Below are positions 1 to 8,103 of a DNA stretch of 40,677 nucleotides, one piece after another (the stretch's first letter is position 1; every line of letters begins with the position of its first letter). The translations under genes were made by a program, and so were the position numbers. The notes beneath the pieces were generated by a model. The model did not search any database. It worked only from the letters and a program-made list of their open reading frames with translations, and had not been told where the DNA came from. This DNA comes from Myxococcales bacterium (GTDB lineage: Bacteria; Myxococcota_A; Polyangia; Haliangiales; Haliangiaceae), in contig JAQBQF010000193.1 of NCBI GenBank assembly GCA_028287115.1, positions 1 to 40,677 of the forward strand, read 5' to 3'.

Positions 1-580
1 CCGTGTCGAGGAAGCGGTAGAACACCCGCCCGATCAGCACCTCGCCGATCGCGCGGTTCGCATTGTCGATCCGCGTGAGCACGTCCAGTGACTTGTCCGA
101 GCCAAACAGCTTCGCGACGCGGCGGCCACCGAGTGCGGCGATCGAAGCGGGCGTGCCGTCGAACGGGCGACCGAGGCCATCGTCCGGATCCCACGACACC
201 GACGAGCTTCCGACGTGCTCGTAGCTGATCAAGGCTCCTTTCTCGTACCAGGCGACCGTCCCTTGCACGAGACCCGGCCCACCGAACACGGCGGCGGCCG
301 GTGCGCCGAGGCCGGACAGCTCTGCGGCGAGCACCGTGATCTCGTCGTTCGGAAATAGCGGCTCCTCGTAGATGTCTTTCCAGTCGTCGAGGACATCGGG
401 CCAAAGCGCCGGTCTGCGCGCCTTCGCTCGATCGGCCCAGACGATCGCAACGCGTCGCGGCTCTTTGCGCCCCGCCAATTCGAGATGCGCGATCACCGCG
501 TCGCCACCGGTCCACGCCTTCGCCGTGGCGGCACCGAGTAACCCGACCTTGTCTTCGCTCACGACCAACCACGCAAACAT
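1..580 (-). CDS. Hypothetical protein, 3' end outside window
   Basis: An open frame of 193 codons runs off the left edge. It starts at the ATG complementary to 578-580 and begins MFAWLVVSEDKVGLLG. No stop interrupts it, and codon use (mostly G/C in third positions) matches the neighbouring genes. I see no signal peptide, membrane helix or familiar motif. The sequence is rich in Gly, Ala and Asp, with a segment reading WYEKGALISYEHVG near residue 112. It lies 25 bp downstream of the 606-1436 gene on the same strand and is probably the last visible member of a four-gene transcription unit starting at 3315. Function unknown. Confidence 0.7.
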   Translation of the reverse strand, partial: MFAWLVVSEDKVGLLGAATAKAWTGGDAVIAHLELAGRKEPRRVAIVWADRAKARRPALWPDVLDDWKDIYEEPLFPNDEITVLAAELSGLGAPAAAVFGGPGLVQGTVAWYEKGALISYEHVGSSSVSWDPDDGLGRPFDGTPASIAALGGRRVAKLFGSDKSLDVLTRIDNANRAIGEVLIGRVFYRFLDT

Positions 581-605
581 CAACCGATCATACCCGAGGT
601 ACGGT

Positions 606-1436
606 TTACAACGCGAAGTGCCAGGCGATCTTGCCGGTCTCGAGATCGATCCCGAACGCGCGATGCTTCGGATCGTGCGTCGTGATGACGAGCCGCGACC
701 CGAGGAGACTGGCGGTCTCGCAGCGGCCGACGAGCTCGACGGTCCACACCGTGCGCAGATCCGCGGCGACCCGCGTTAGTTGCACGTGGTTCGGGCGATC
801 GATCGCGACGTCGTGAAGCACGAGCAGCGGAGATGGCTCGCCGACCCGCAGAAATGCCGGAGAGATGAAGCTCGGCGTACCGGGCAACGTATAGGCGACC
901 GGCTCGCGCGTCGGATCGTGCGGCACGTGGCGAACGAGCGGGCGCATGGTGCCGGGGCCGAACGCGAGATGATCGTCGCCGACGAGCGCTTCATCCGCTA
1001 GGTCGCAGCCGAGCTCCTTGCCCGGTCCGCGCTCCGAGGGACCGTTGATCTGCAAGCTCGGGACCTCGACGTAATAACGATTGCCGGAGCTCCGCGCACA
1101 TTGCATGCGATCGCCGGCGACGAGCGAGCAGCGCGCGATATCGCCGAGGACGCGGGTGTTCGCGGTAAAGCCGGTTCTCGGATCCAGCGCGGTCAGCCGA
1201 TAGGTCGCGGTCCCGGTGCTCTCGACCGCAACTCGATCGACGAGGACGAGCTCGCCCGCGACGATCACCGCCCCCGCGGGTTGCCCCCGAGCCTCCTCCG
1301 CCTTGCGCTCGGATGCCCAGCGCAGATAGATGATCGCCGCGCCGCCGGCGCCGAGGACGACGCCGGCCACCATGATCATCAGCCACGTGCGTGGTGGACG
1401 ATCGCCGGCGTGCTCGTCGCTGGGCTCGTCGACCAT
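606..1436 (-). CDS. Membrane-anchored protein with PQQ-like repeat motif
   Basis: 276 residues. A short charged N-terminus (about 1-17) is followed by one membrane helix near residues 18-38 (WLMIMVAGVVLGAGG region), and the rest is probably extracytoplasmic. The C-terminus ends AFGIDLETGKIAWHFAL, which resembles one blade of a PQQ-type beta-propeller, and the body has an alternating beta-strand-like pattern. It is too short for a complete propeller. It begins 4 bp after the end of the TauE-like gene (1441) and ends 25 bp before the next gene, so the genes are probably cotranscribed. Function not recognised; the PQQ-repeat assignment rests on the C-terminal motif only. Confidence 0.7.
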   Translation of the reverse strand: MVDEPSDEHAGDRPPRTWLMIMVAGVVLGAGGAAIIYLRWASERKAEEARGQPAGAVIVAGELVLVDRVAVESTGTATYRLTALDPRTGFTANTRVLGDIARCSLVAGDRMQCARSSGNRYYVEVPSLQINGPSERGPGKELGCDLADEALVGDDHLAFGPGTMRPLVRHVPHDPTREPVAYTLPGTPSFISPAFLRVGEPSPLLVLHDVAIDRPNHVQLTRVAADLRTVWTVELVGRCETASLLGSRLVITTHDPKHRAFGIDLETGKIAWHFAL

Positions 1437-1440
1437 GACG

Positions 1441-2202
1441 TCATCGTAGCAGTTTCACGAAGTACACCACCGACACGCCGACACCGACAACGATCACGCT
1501 CCATCGCAGGAGTGACGCGGACACACGAGAGGCAATCGCGCCGCCTAGCGCGCCTCCCGCGAGTGACGCGAACGCCATCACGAGAGCGACGCTCCAGTCG
1601 ACCCGGCCGGCGAACACGAAGATGAGCGCGGCACTGACATTGACCACCAGCGACACCGACTGCTTGAGTGCGTTGATCCGGATCAGCGAATCATCGAGGA
1701 CGACGGCGAGCGCGGCGAGCACGATCACCCCGAGGCCGGCGCCGAAGTAGCCACCGTAGACCGCTGCCAATGCGACCGGCACGATGGCCCAGGTTTCGGA
1801 TCGCGGCGCTCCCGGCGTGCCACCGACGAACAACTTACGCAAGCGATCCTGCATCCCGAGCAGCGCCGCGGCGAACAACAACAGAAACGGAACGGTCACA
1901 TCGAACGCGCGCTCGCCCGTCGTCAGGAGCAGCAGGGCTCCCGCCACCCCACCGATCGCACCGGCCGGGAGAACCCCCACCACCCGCCGACCCTGACCGA
2001 CGAGATCGCGGCGTTGCGCGAGCGTCGCGCCGAGGTAGCCCGGACACATCGCGACCGTGTTCGTGAGGCTCGCGGTGACCGCAGGAAGGCCCACCGCCAG
2101 CAGCACAGGAAAGGACAGCAAGCTGCCGCCACCGGCGATCGCATTGACGACGCCGGCCGCGAGCGCAACCACCGCGACCAGCGCTAGCTGCGCGAGATCC
2201 AC
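1441..2202 (-). CDS. TauE/SafE-family permease (sulfite/anion exporter type)
   Basis: 253 residues, almost wholly hydrophobic, with about eight membrane segments. The N-terminal GVVNAIAGGGSLLSFPVLLA is the characteristic first repeat of the TauE/SafE family (four-TM-UPF0721), whose members export sulfite, sulfoacetate or other small anions. The second half carries the internally related block AAVYGGYFGAGLGVIVLA. Length is normal for the family. It starts at GTG (complement of 2200-2202), 9 bp after the stop of the oxidoreductase gene, and is followed 4 bp later by the next gene. The substrate cannot be told from the sequence. Confidence 0.9.
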   Translation of the reverse strand: MDLAQLALVAVVALAAGVVNAIAGGGSLLSFPVLLAVGLPAVTASLTNTVAMCPGYLGATLAQRRDLVGQGRRVVGVLPAGAIGGVAGALLLLTTGERAFDVTVPFLLLFAAALLGMQDRLRKLFVGGTPGAPRSETWAIVPVALAAVYGGYFGAGLGVIVLAALAVVLDDSLIRINALKQSVSLVVNVSAALIFVFAGRVDWSVALVMAFASLAGGALGGAIASRVSASLLRWSVIVVGVGVSVVYFVKLLR

Positions 2203-2211
2203 AATGCGAGA

Positions 2212-3315
2212 CTACTTCGACGAGCTCTGCACGTCGACGAGCGGCGGCTTGTCATGCGGCGGGATCCGGATCTCCTGCCCGAGGTTCGGCCGCTGCGGCC
2301 GCGGAATCGGGTCGATCGGCACCGCTCGGCCAAACCGGGCGGACGCGAGGATCGCCTGGATGATTCGCACGTCTTCGAGACCCTCCCAGCCGCTCGGCTC
2401 CGGATCGATGTCTTCGCGAACGCAGCGCGCGAAGTATTCGATCTCCGCGGCGATCTGATCGCGCTTCGCGAAGGTCCGATCCTTCTCGCCGTGCTTGCTC
2501 TCGATGTGCATCTTGATCTCGGCCGCGTACTCGTAAGCGTTGTCGAGCGTGAGGAACCCCTCCGTGCCGATCACTTCGTAGTGCGCGCGGTCCGCCGCGC
2601 CGAAGCTGCACGCGAACTGCGCGACGCGCTCGTCGGGAAACCGCATGCTCACCGAGTACGCCTCGTCGACCGCCGAGAACCGCGGATCGCGGCCCGAGAA
2701 CTTCATCGCCATCACTGCGACCGGCTCGGATCGGAACAGATATCGCGAGGCGTTCACGCAATAGATACCGACGTCGTAGATCGGGCCCGCACCGCGACGC
2801 GGCTGCACCCGGATGTTGCCGTCGCGAACCTGCAACGTGAACGTCGAGCTGAAGATTCGCGGATCGCCGAGCTCGCCACCGCGCGCGACCTCGACCGCGA
2901 CCAGGTTTGCCGCTTCGAAGTGAAGGCGATATGCGATCATCAGCTTGACGTGCCGCTGCTCGCACGCGCGAATCATCTGGCGGCACTCCGCCTCCGTCGG
3001 TGCCATCGGCTTTTCACAGAGCACGTGCACGCCGTGGCGCGCGGCGATCAGCGTCATCTCCGCGTGCAGATCGTTCGGCACGGCGATGTAGACGGCATCG
3101 ACGCGACCACTCGCGAGCAGCGCATCGAGCCCGTCGTAGTCGCACAGCGTCCGCACACCGTAGCGCGCGCCGAGCTCTTCGAGCTTGTGGCGTGATCCGG
3201 ATACCAGCGCGGTGAGCTCGACATCCTCGAGCTGCTCGATCGCGGGGAGCACGGCCACTTGCGCGAAGTGTCCCTGCCCGATGACGGCCATCCTCAGTCG
3301 CGGATTACGGCTCAT
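2212..3315 (-). CDS. Gfo/Idh/MocA-family NAD(P)-dependent oxidoreductase
   Basis: 367 residues from the ATG at 3313-3315, giving MSRNPRLRMAVIGQGHFAQ. The frame stays open to 3411, but the extension would overlap the promoter side of the divergent Cys-rich gene and adds no domain. An N-terminal Rossmann fold has the nucleotide loop VIGQGHFAQVA, and the EKP signature follows near residue 100 (VLCEKPMAPTEAE). The C-terminal half has YDVGIYCVNASRYLF, close in style to glucose-fructose oxidoreductases. The family oxidises or reduces sugars and cyclitols using NAD(P); substrate unknown. It is first in the minus-strand run 3315-1 and diverges from 3383 across 67 bp that should hold both promoters. 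Confidence 0.9.
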   Translation of the reverse strand: MSRNPRLRMAVIGQGHFAQVAVLPAIEQLEDVELTALVSGSRHKLEELGARYGVRTLCDYDGLDALLASGRVDAVYIAVPNDLHAEMTLIAARHGVHVLCEKPMAPTEAECRQMIRACEQRHVKLMIAYRLHFEAANLVAVEVARGGELGDPRIFSSTFTLQVRDGNIRVQPRRGAGPIYDVGIYCVNASRYLFRSEPVAVMAMKFSGRDPRFSAVDEAYSVSMRFPDERVAQFACSFGAADRAHYEVIGTEGFLTLDNAYEYAAEIKMHIESKHGEKDRTFAKRDQIAAEIEYFARCVREDIDPEPSGWEGLEDVRIIQAILASARFGRAVPIDPIPRPQRPNLGQEIRIPPHDKPPLVDVQSSSK

Positions 3316-3382
3316 GTATGACGGAGTCAGCAAGGGCTGTTCCACGACGACGCGGCGCGCCACTTGCACCCGTGACCCGGCC

Positions 3383-3640
3383 ATGACGGCATGTGAATGT
3401 TGCGGCAACACCTACGACAAGGCGTTCGAGATCTCGATCGGCGGGACAACTCACACCTTTGACTCGTTTCAATGCGCGATCAACGTGCTCGCTCCGCGCT
3501 GTCTGCACTGCAAGGTGCCGATCATCGGGCAAGGGATGGAGGCACGCGGTCAGTACTTCTGCTGCGCACATTGTGCTCGGCAGGCGGGCATCCAAGAGGT
3601 CGTCGACAGGGCGCCCGATCGTGGCGTAGCTGCACCTTAG
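3383..3640 (+). CDS. Small Cys-rich, probably zinc-binding protein
   Basis: 85 residues from the ATG at 3383 (MTACECCGNTYDKAFEI). The frame is open upstream to 3185, but that part is antisense to the oxidoreductase gene. Nine cysteines occur: CECC near the start, one in DSFQCAINVL, then a CLHC pair and a CCAHC cluster near residue 65. The arrangement suggests two zinc knuckles or a treble clef. Proteins of this form are common in actinobacteria and proteobacteria and are often labelled metallothionein-like. There is no signal peptide, so it is cytoplasmic. Probable role is metal binding, but this is inferred from residues alone. Confidence 0.8.
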   Translation: MTACECCGNTYDKAFEISIGGTTHTFDSFQCAINVLAPRCLHCKVPIIGQGMEARGQYFCCAHCARQAGIQEVVDRAPDRGVAAP

Positions 3641-3695
3641 TCGCGTGCGTCAACGCCCGACGGTCTGGCACGCCGTGCGCACACGCGCGCTCGGA

Positions 3696-4052
3696 TCACG
3701 TCCAGTATGGAGTGGCGCCCCACTGGCGATATACGCCGGTCGCGTATTCGAGGTCGTTGAGATCAGGCCAGTGGTCCTTATCGAACCCCGGCATTCGCTC
3801 GAGTGACTCGCGTGTCACGTTGACGACGAAGCGCCTTTTCGCCTCGTCGACCGTGAGCGCGGACCACGGCAACGCGAATAGCTTGTTGCCAATCCCCATG
3901 AATCCACCGAAAGACAGGACCGCGTAAGCGACCCGACCGGTGGTCACATCGATCATCAGCTCTTCGATCCGGCCGATATCCTGACCGCTGAGATTTACAA
4001 CTTTGTCGTGGATCAGCGTCGTCGCTCCCAGCGTCCTCCGGAACTTGTTCAT
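3696..4052 (-). CDS. PRC-barrel domain protein
   Basis: 118 residues from the ATG at 4050-4052, preceded by AGGAG seven bases upstream, which decides this start over the longer frame to 4118. The segment GATTLIHDKVVNLSGQDIG, then IEELMIDVTTGRVAYAVLSF and KLFALPWSAL, is a typical PRC-barrel (about residues 9-80), a small beta-barrel found in RimM and in photosynthetic reaction centre H subunits. Stand-alone copies are widespread stress-associated soluble proteins of unclear role. It diverges from the basic protein at 4157 across 104 bp. The C-terminus is rich in aromatic residues (GVYRQWGATPYWT). Confidence 0.9.
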   Translation of the reverse strand: MNKFRRTLGATTLIHDKVVNLSGQDIGRIEELMIDVTTGRVAYAVLSFGGFMGIGNKLFALPWSALTVDEAKRRFVVNVTRESLERMPGFDKDHWPDLNDLEYATGVYRQWGATPYWT

Positions 4053-4156
4053 GACGTCACTCCTCGTACGTCGGAGTGCAGCAAACATCATTCCATGTGC
4101 GGCCGAGCGAACGGGCACGGTGCTCGCATCGACGCCGCGACAGGAGGAAATCTGTT

Positions 4157-4435
4157 ATGGCCCGAGGCAGCAAGTCCAGCTACACGAGCAAACAACGCCG
4201 GAAGGCGAAGCACATCGAAGACAGCGGCGAGAAGCGCGGCATGTCGCCGAAGCGCGCCGCCTCGATGGCGTACGCCACGGTCAACAAGCAAGACGGCGGC
4301 GGGAAGAAAACCGGCAGCGGTCGCGGCCGGAAGCCCAGCACCGCGTCTAACCCCGCTTCCCGGCGTTCGCCGGCTCGCTCCACTTCGGGCCGCAAGGGCG
4401 GACGCAAGGGCGGACGCGCGCGCAAATCGCGTTAG
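4157..4435 (+). CDS. Small basic Lys/Arg/Gly-rich protein
   Basis: 92 residues from the ATG at 4157, with a strong AGGAGG at 4142-4147. The N-terminal half (MARGSKSSYTSKQRRKAKHI, then a segment ending AYATVNKQDGGGKKTGSG) matches a short family known to me under the loose label plasmid-stabilisation protein and seen in chromosomes of soil bacteria. The C-terminal half is a low-complexity Arg/Lys/Ser/Gly tail with a tandem KGGR repeat (near 4390-4420), which suggests nucleic-acid binding. No catalytic motif is visible. The stop lies 4 bp from the convergent stop of the 4440 gene. Function not established. Confidence 0.8.
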   Translation: MARGSKSSYTSKQRRKAKHIEDSGEKRGMSPKRAASMAYATVNKQDGGGKKTGSGRGRKPSTASNPASRRSPARSTSGRKGGRKGGRARKSR

Positions 4436-4439
4436 CGGA

Positions 4440-5912
4440 TCAGCGCTTCGAGCGTGGCGCTAGCAGGCGACGCTTACCGTCGGCGGCGAGCGGCACATCG
4501 GGAGCATCGAGCTCGCTGCGATCCCACAGCTTGCAGGTCACCTGCTTGTGCTGCTGGTCGAGGGCCTCGCAGTAGTTCGTGAACTCGCAGCGGCGGATCT
4601 CGGCGCCGCGTCCTTCGCGAATCTTCAAGAACCAATCAGGATCGGCGAGCGTCTGCCGCGCGGACGCGACGAAATCCGCCTCGCCATGCTCGAGGATCGC
4701 TTCGGCACGCGCGAAGTCGGAGATCCCGCCGGCGGTGACGACCGGCGTCGTGAAACCGGCGCCGGTGACCGCAGCGCGGATCGTCGCGGCGAGCGAGATG
4801 TTGCGGCCGAACGGTCCGCGCGCGTCCGAATAGATCGTCGGCATGCACTCGTAGCCGGACTGCCCCGTGTACGGATACGCGGCCCAGCCGACTTTCGGCT
4901 GCTTCGCATCTTCGAACTTGCCGCCCTTCGAGATCGATAAGAAGTCGAGACCGGCGCGCGCGAGCTCGACGCCGAACCACACGGCATCCTCGAGATGATT
5001 GCCGCCCTCGACCACATCGTCACCGAGATAACGACAGCCGACGACCGCTCGCTTGGAGACGCGCTTCCGAACCGCTGCAATCACCTCGAGCGGGAGCCTG
5101 ACGCGATTCTCGCGGGCGCCCCCGTAGCCGTCTTCGCGCGTGTTGAGCGCGGACAGAAACGAAGCCATCGTGTACGCGTGCGCGTAGTGGAGCTCGACGC
5201 CGTCGAAGCCGGCGGCGATCGCGCGCTCGGCGGCATTCGCGAACAGCTCCGGCAAGACTTGCGGAAGCTCGGCGATATGTGAGGCGTACGTGTCGGTCAC
5301 GCGCTCGCGATAGCCGCGCTCGAGATCTTCGAGCTCGCGCAACGAGAGCACGTACGTGAGGTCCGCTTCGGGTAACGCGGCCAGCCGGCTCCGGAGCTCG
5401 GCTTCATCGCAGGTCCGCGCACTCGGATCGCTCGTGAGCTGGGCGAGCGCCTCGCGGTGATGCGGCGTGGGCGTGAGAAACCTCGCGAAATATTTGTCGC
5501 GCGGTGGCCGCCGGCGGATCGACAAGAAATCGATCAGCTGGATGAACAACAGCGTCTCGCCCTGCGAAGCTTCGTGCACCGCGCTGGCGAGCTTCGTCAA
5601 CCCTTCAAGAAATCGGTCGTGACCGATCCGCAGCAGTGGTCCCGACGGGATGTCGCGAATCCCGGTGGCTTCGACGACCAGTACACCCGGCTTGCCTTCA
5701 GCGAACCGCCGATACCAATCGATCACGTCCGGCGTGACGAAGCCGTCGTCGGTCGCGCGCCACGGCACCATCGCGGGAACCCACGTGCGAGTCGCGGCCG
5801 TGCGAGGTCCGATCGCTCGCGGCTGAAACAGCCGAGCACCTGCGGCCTGGTCGCGGCCCGGCCACACCGCGGACGGGAGCTCGTGCTTGATCCGCTCAGG
5901 GGGCTGCCACAT
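4440..5912 (-). CDS. NADH:flavin oxidoreductase, Old Yellow Enzyme family
   Basis: 490 residues starting at the ATG complementary to 5910-5912. An (alpha/beta)8 flavin barrel occupies most of the chain. Family marks are the LHYAHAYTMASFLSALNTR block (about residue 240) followed by DGYGGARENR, and a phosphate-binding end TAGGISDFARAEAILEHGEADFVASARQ in which a Gly and an Arg grip FMN. A Cys-containing tail (RRCEFTNYCEALDQQHKQVTC) follows; it could bind a metal or an Fe-S cluster, as in 2,4-dienoyl-CoA reductase-type members, but the spacing differs from the classical cluster. There is no C-terminal FAD/NAD domain. It reduces activated C=C bonds; substrate unknown. Confidence 0.9.
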   Translation of the reverse strand: MWQPPERIKHELPSAVWPGRDQAAGARLFQPRAIGPRTAATRTWVPAMVPWRATDDGFVTPDVIDWYRRFAEGKPGVLVVEATGIRDIPSGPLLRIGHDRFLEGLTKLASAVHEASQGETLLFIQLIDFLSIRRRPPRDKYFARFLTPTPHHREALAQLTSDPSARTCDEAELRSRLAALPEADLTYVLSLRELEDLERGYRERVTDTYASHIAELPQVLPELFANAAERAIAAGFDGVELHYAHAYTMASFLSALNTREDGYGGARENRVRLPLEVIAAVRKRVSKRAVVGCRYLGDDVVEGGNHLEDAVWFGVELARAGLDFLSISKGGKFEDAKQPKVGWAAYPYTGQSGYECMPTIYSDARGPFGRNISLAATIRAAVTGAGFTTPVVTAGGISDFARAEAILEHGEADFVASARQTLADPDWFLKIREGRGAEIRRCEFTNYCEALDQQHKQVTCKLWDRSELDAPDVPLAADGKRRLLAPRSKR

Positions 5913-5939
5913 GGCGTGACGATGTACGTAGCACGAGTT

Positions 5940-6200
5940 TTAGCCTTCGGGCTTCGGCAGCGTCGAGCCGACGGCTGCGCCTCCGAAGATCCAGCCGATG
6001 CCGCACACGATCATGAAGATGCTGTGCGCGAACACGCCGGACAGGCCACCGACCGCGCCTCCGACGAGCAGCAGCGTCGCCACCCGCCTGCGCCGCTGCT
6101 CGTCCACCGGCGCGGATTCGACCTTCGCGCGAAGCTAGGCGACCTCTCGCTCGAGCGCGGCGGTCCGGGCTCGCGCCGACTCGGCATCGGTTGGGTCCAT
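5940..6200 (-). pseudogene. Small membrane-protein gene interrupted by in-frame TAG
   Basis: Reading the complement from the ATG at 6198-6200 gives MDPTDAESARARTAALEREVA, then TAG (6135-6137). The same frame continues LRAKVESAPVDEQRRRRVAT into a hydrophobic helix pair (LLLVGGAVGGLSGVFAH and IFMIVCGIGWIFGGAAVG) and ends with TAA at 5940-5942. Ignoring the TAG, this is an 86-residue protein with a charged coiled-coil-like start and a two-helix membrane tail, a common layout. TAG is an ordinary stop elsewhere here (4435, 22367, 38246). Either the gene is broken, one base is miscalled, or only a downstream part is translated. An in-frame ATG at 6231-6233 is an alternative start. Confidence 0.5.
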
Positions 6201-6231
6201 GTCGGGCACGGCAGAAGTGTACGATGCCCCC

Positions 6232-6675
6232 ATGCTCAAGGTTGGCGAGGCGATGCCCGACGTGACACTCGTAGGCGATACCGGTCCGATTCGCTTGCGC
6301 GACCGTGTGGGCAAGAAGCTGGTCGTCTACTTCTATCCGAAGGACGAGACGTACGGCTGCACCAAAGAGGCGTGCAGCTTTCGCGATCAGTACGAGGACT
6401 TCGTCGCCGCCGGCGCCGAGGTGATCGGCATCTCGCGCGACGATGCCGAATCACACGCCGGCTTCAAGCAACACCACAAGCTGCCGTTCACGCTGCTGTC
6501 CGATCCGGGCGGCAAGCTCGCGAGCGCGTGGGGCGTCAAGGGTGTCGGTCCGCTGCCCGGGCGCGTGACGTTCGTGTTCGACAAGGACGGCACGGTGCGC
6601 CATCGCTTCGACTCGATGATCCGTTTCGGCAAGCACGTCGACGAAGCGCTCGACGTCGTCAAGAAGCTCGCGTGA
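6232..6675 (+). CDS. bcp: Peroxiredoxin, Bcp/PrxQ type
   Basis: 147 residues from ATG 6232 (MLKVGEAMPDVTL), the position expected for the family; an in-frame upstream ATG at 6199 would add 11 residues that look unlike it. The thioredoxin-fold peroxidase motif is FYPKDETYGCTKEACSFRD. The peroxidatic Cys is Cys43, the likely resolving Cys is Cys48, and Pro36 and Thr40 complete the PxxxTxxC site. The usual Pro before Gly-Cys (TPGCT) is replaced by Tyr41. The enzyme reduces hydroperoxides using thioredoxin in the cytoplasm. Its stop is one base from the convergent stop of pntB, so a shared NADPH-supply role is possible but not shown. Confidence 0.93.
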   Translation: MLKVGEAMPDVTLVGDTGPIRLRDRVGKKLVVYFYPKDETYGCTKEACSFRDQYEDFVAAGAEVIGISRDDAESHAGFKQHHKLPFTLLSDPGGKLASAWGVKGVGPLPGRVTFVFDKDGTVRHRFDSMIRFGKHVDEALDVVKKLA

Positions 6676-6676
6676 A

Positions 6677-8098
6677 TCAGGTCTTGAGCGCGGCGACGAC
6701 CTTTTCGATCGCGTCTTTCGCATCGCCGAACAGCATCTTCGTCACCGGCTTGTAGAACAGCGGGTTGTCGATGCCGGCATAGCCTGCGGCCCGCGATCGC
6801 TTGTTGACGATCACGAGGTGTGACTTCCAGACCTGAAGCACCGGCATGCCGGCGATCGGGCTCGTCGGATCGTCCTCGGCAGCCGGGTTGACGATGTCGT
6901 TCGCGCCGATCACGATCGCGACGTCCGTCGTCGGGAAGTCGTGGTTGATCTCGTCCATCTCGAGGACGATGTCGTAGGGGACGTTCGCCTCGGCGAGGAG
7001 CACGTTCATGTGTCCCGGGAGTCTGCCGGCGACAGGATGGATCGCGAATCGGACGGTGACACCAGCCTTGCGCAGTACTTCGGTGAGCTCGCGGACCGCA
7101 TGCTGCGCGCGCGCGACCGCCATGCCGTAACCGGGGACGATGATGACGCTCTTGGATTCCTTGAGCTTGGCCGCGAGCGCGGTGGCGTCGATCTCGTGCA
7201 CGTCGCCGGCGGGAGCCGCGGGCCCCTTCGCTGCCTTCGGAGGCGCCGCACCGAAACCGCCGAAGATCACGCTGTAGATCGATCGGTTCATCGCGCGGCA
7301 CATGATGTACGAGAGGATCGCGCCGCTCGACCCGACGAGTGCGCCGGTGATGATCAGCAGATCGTTCTGCAGCATGAAGCCGGCCGCCGCGGCGGTCCAC
7401 CCGGAATAGCTGTTGAGCATCGAGACGACGACCGGCATGTCGGCGCCGCCGATCGCGGCGACCAGGTGAACACCGAGGACGCCCGCGATCGCGGTCGCGA
7501 TCTCGATCGTCCAGTCCTGCCCATCGCGGGCATAGAGGAAGCCGAGCACCGCGATCGCGGTGATCATCGCGAGGTTCAAGAGATGACGCAGCGGCAGCAG
7601 CAGCGGCTTGCCGGAGACCGAGCCGCGGAGCTTCAAGAATGCGAGCACCGAGCCCGTCGTGGTCACCGCACCGATGAACACGTCGACGAAGATCTCGATC
7701 CGCTCGGCGAGCTCGGTGTTGTGCGTGAGCTGGAGCGAAAATCCGACGAGCACCGCGGCGAGGCCGACGAAGCTGTGGAGCAGCGCGACCATCTCGGGCA
7801 TCTGAGTCATGCCGACGCGGGTCGCCATCAGAGCGCCGATCACGACCGCGACGACGATCGATCCGATCAGCAGCGGATGAAAGCTCGTAGTCATGCCGGC
7901 CTGGAGCTCGGCAGAGCTGATCGGTGGCGCGGCCAGCGTCGCGCCGATCGCGATGACCATGCCGATGATGCCGTAGAGGTTGCCGCGACGCGAGGTCTGC
8001 TGACTCGACAGGCCGCGCAGCGCGAGGACGAACAGCACCGCGGCGACGAGGTACGCGAGATCCGCGAGCGCGATCGAATTGTAGAATGCGAATTTCAT
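6677..8098 (-). CDS. pntB: NAD(P) transhydrogenase subunit beta
   Basis: 473 residues, normal for PntB. Residues 1 to about 265 form a bundle of roughly eight or nine membrane helices (domain II), ending near YIMCRAMNRSIYSVIFGG. An Ala-rich linker follows, then the NADP-binding domain III, with VIIVPGYGMAVARAQHAV, GRLPGHMNVLLAEANVPYD, GANDIVNP and the KRSRAAGYAGIDNPLF loop. The enzyme couples proton entry across the inner membrane to NADPH formation from NADH. The start lies 5 bp after the pntA stop, and an AGGAAG at the end of pntA serves as ribosome site, so the two are cotranscribed. Confidence 0.97.
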   Translation of the reverse strand: MKFAFYNSIALADLAYLVAAVLFVLALRGLSSQQTSRRGNLYGIIGMVIAIGATLAAPPISSAELQAGMTTSFHPLLIGSIVVAVVIGALMATRVGMTQMPEMVALLHSFVGLAAVLVGFSLQLTHNTELAERIEIFVDVFIGAVTTTGSVLAFLKLRGSVSGKPLLLPLRHLLNLAMITAIAVLGFLYARDGQDWTIEIATAIAGVLGVHLVAAIGGADMPVVVSMLNSYSGWTAAAAGFMLQNDLLIITGALVGSSGAILSYIMCRAMNRSIYSVIFGGFGAAPPKAAKGPAAPAGDVHEIDATALAAKLKESKSVIIVPGYGMAVARAQHAVRELTEVLRKAGVTVRFAIHPVAGRLPGHMNVLLAEANVPYDIVLEMDEINHDFPTTDVAIVIGANDIVNPAAEDDPTSPIAGMPVLQVWKSHLVIVNKRSRAAGYAGIDNPLFYKPVTKMLFGDAKDAIEKVVAALKT

Positions 8099-8103
8099 CG
8101 CGA

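Noticed and set aside
4380..4425. Short tandem repeat as a mobile-element end
   Set aside because: It simply encodes the KGGR repeat of the basic protein; there are no flanking inverted repeats or transposase.
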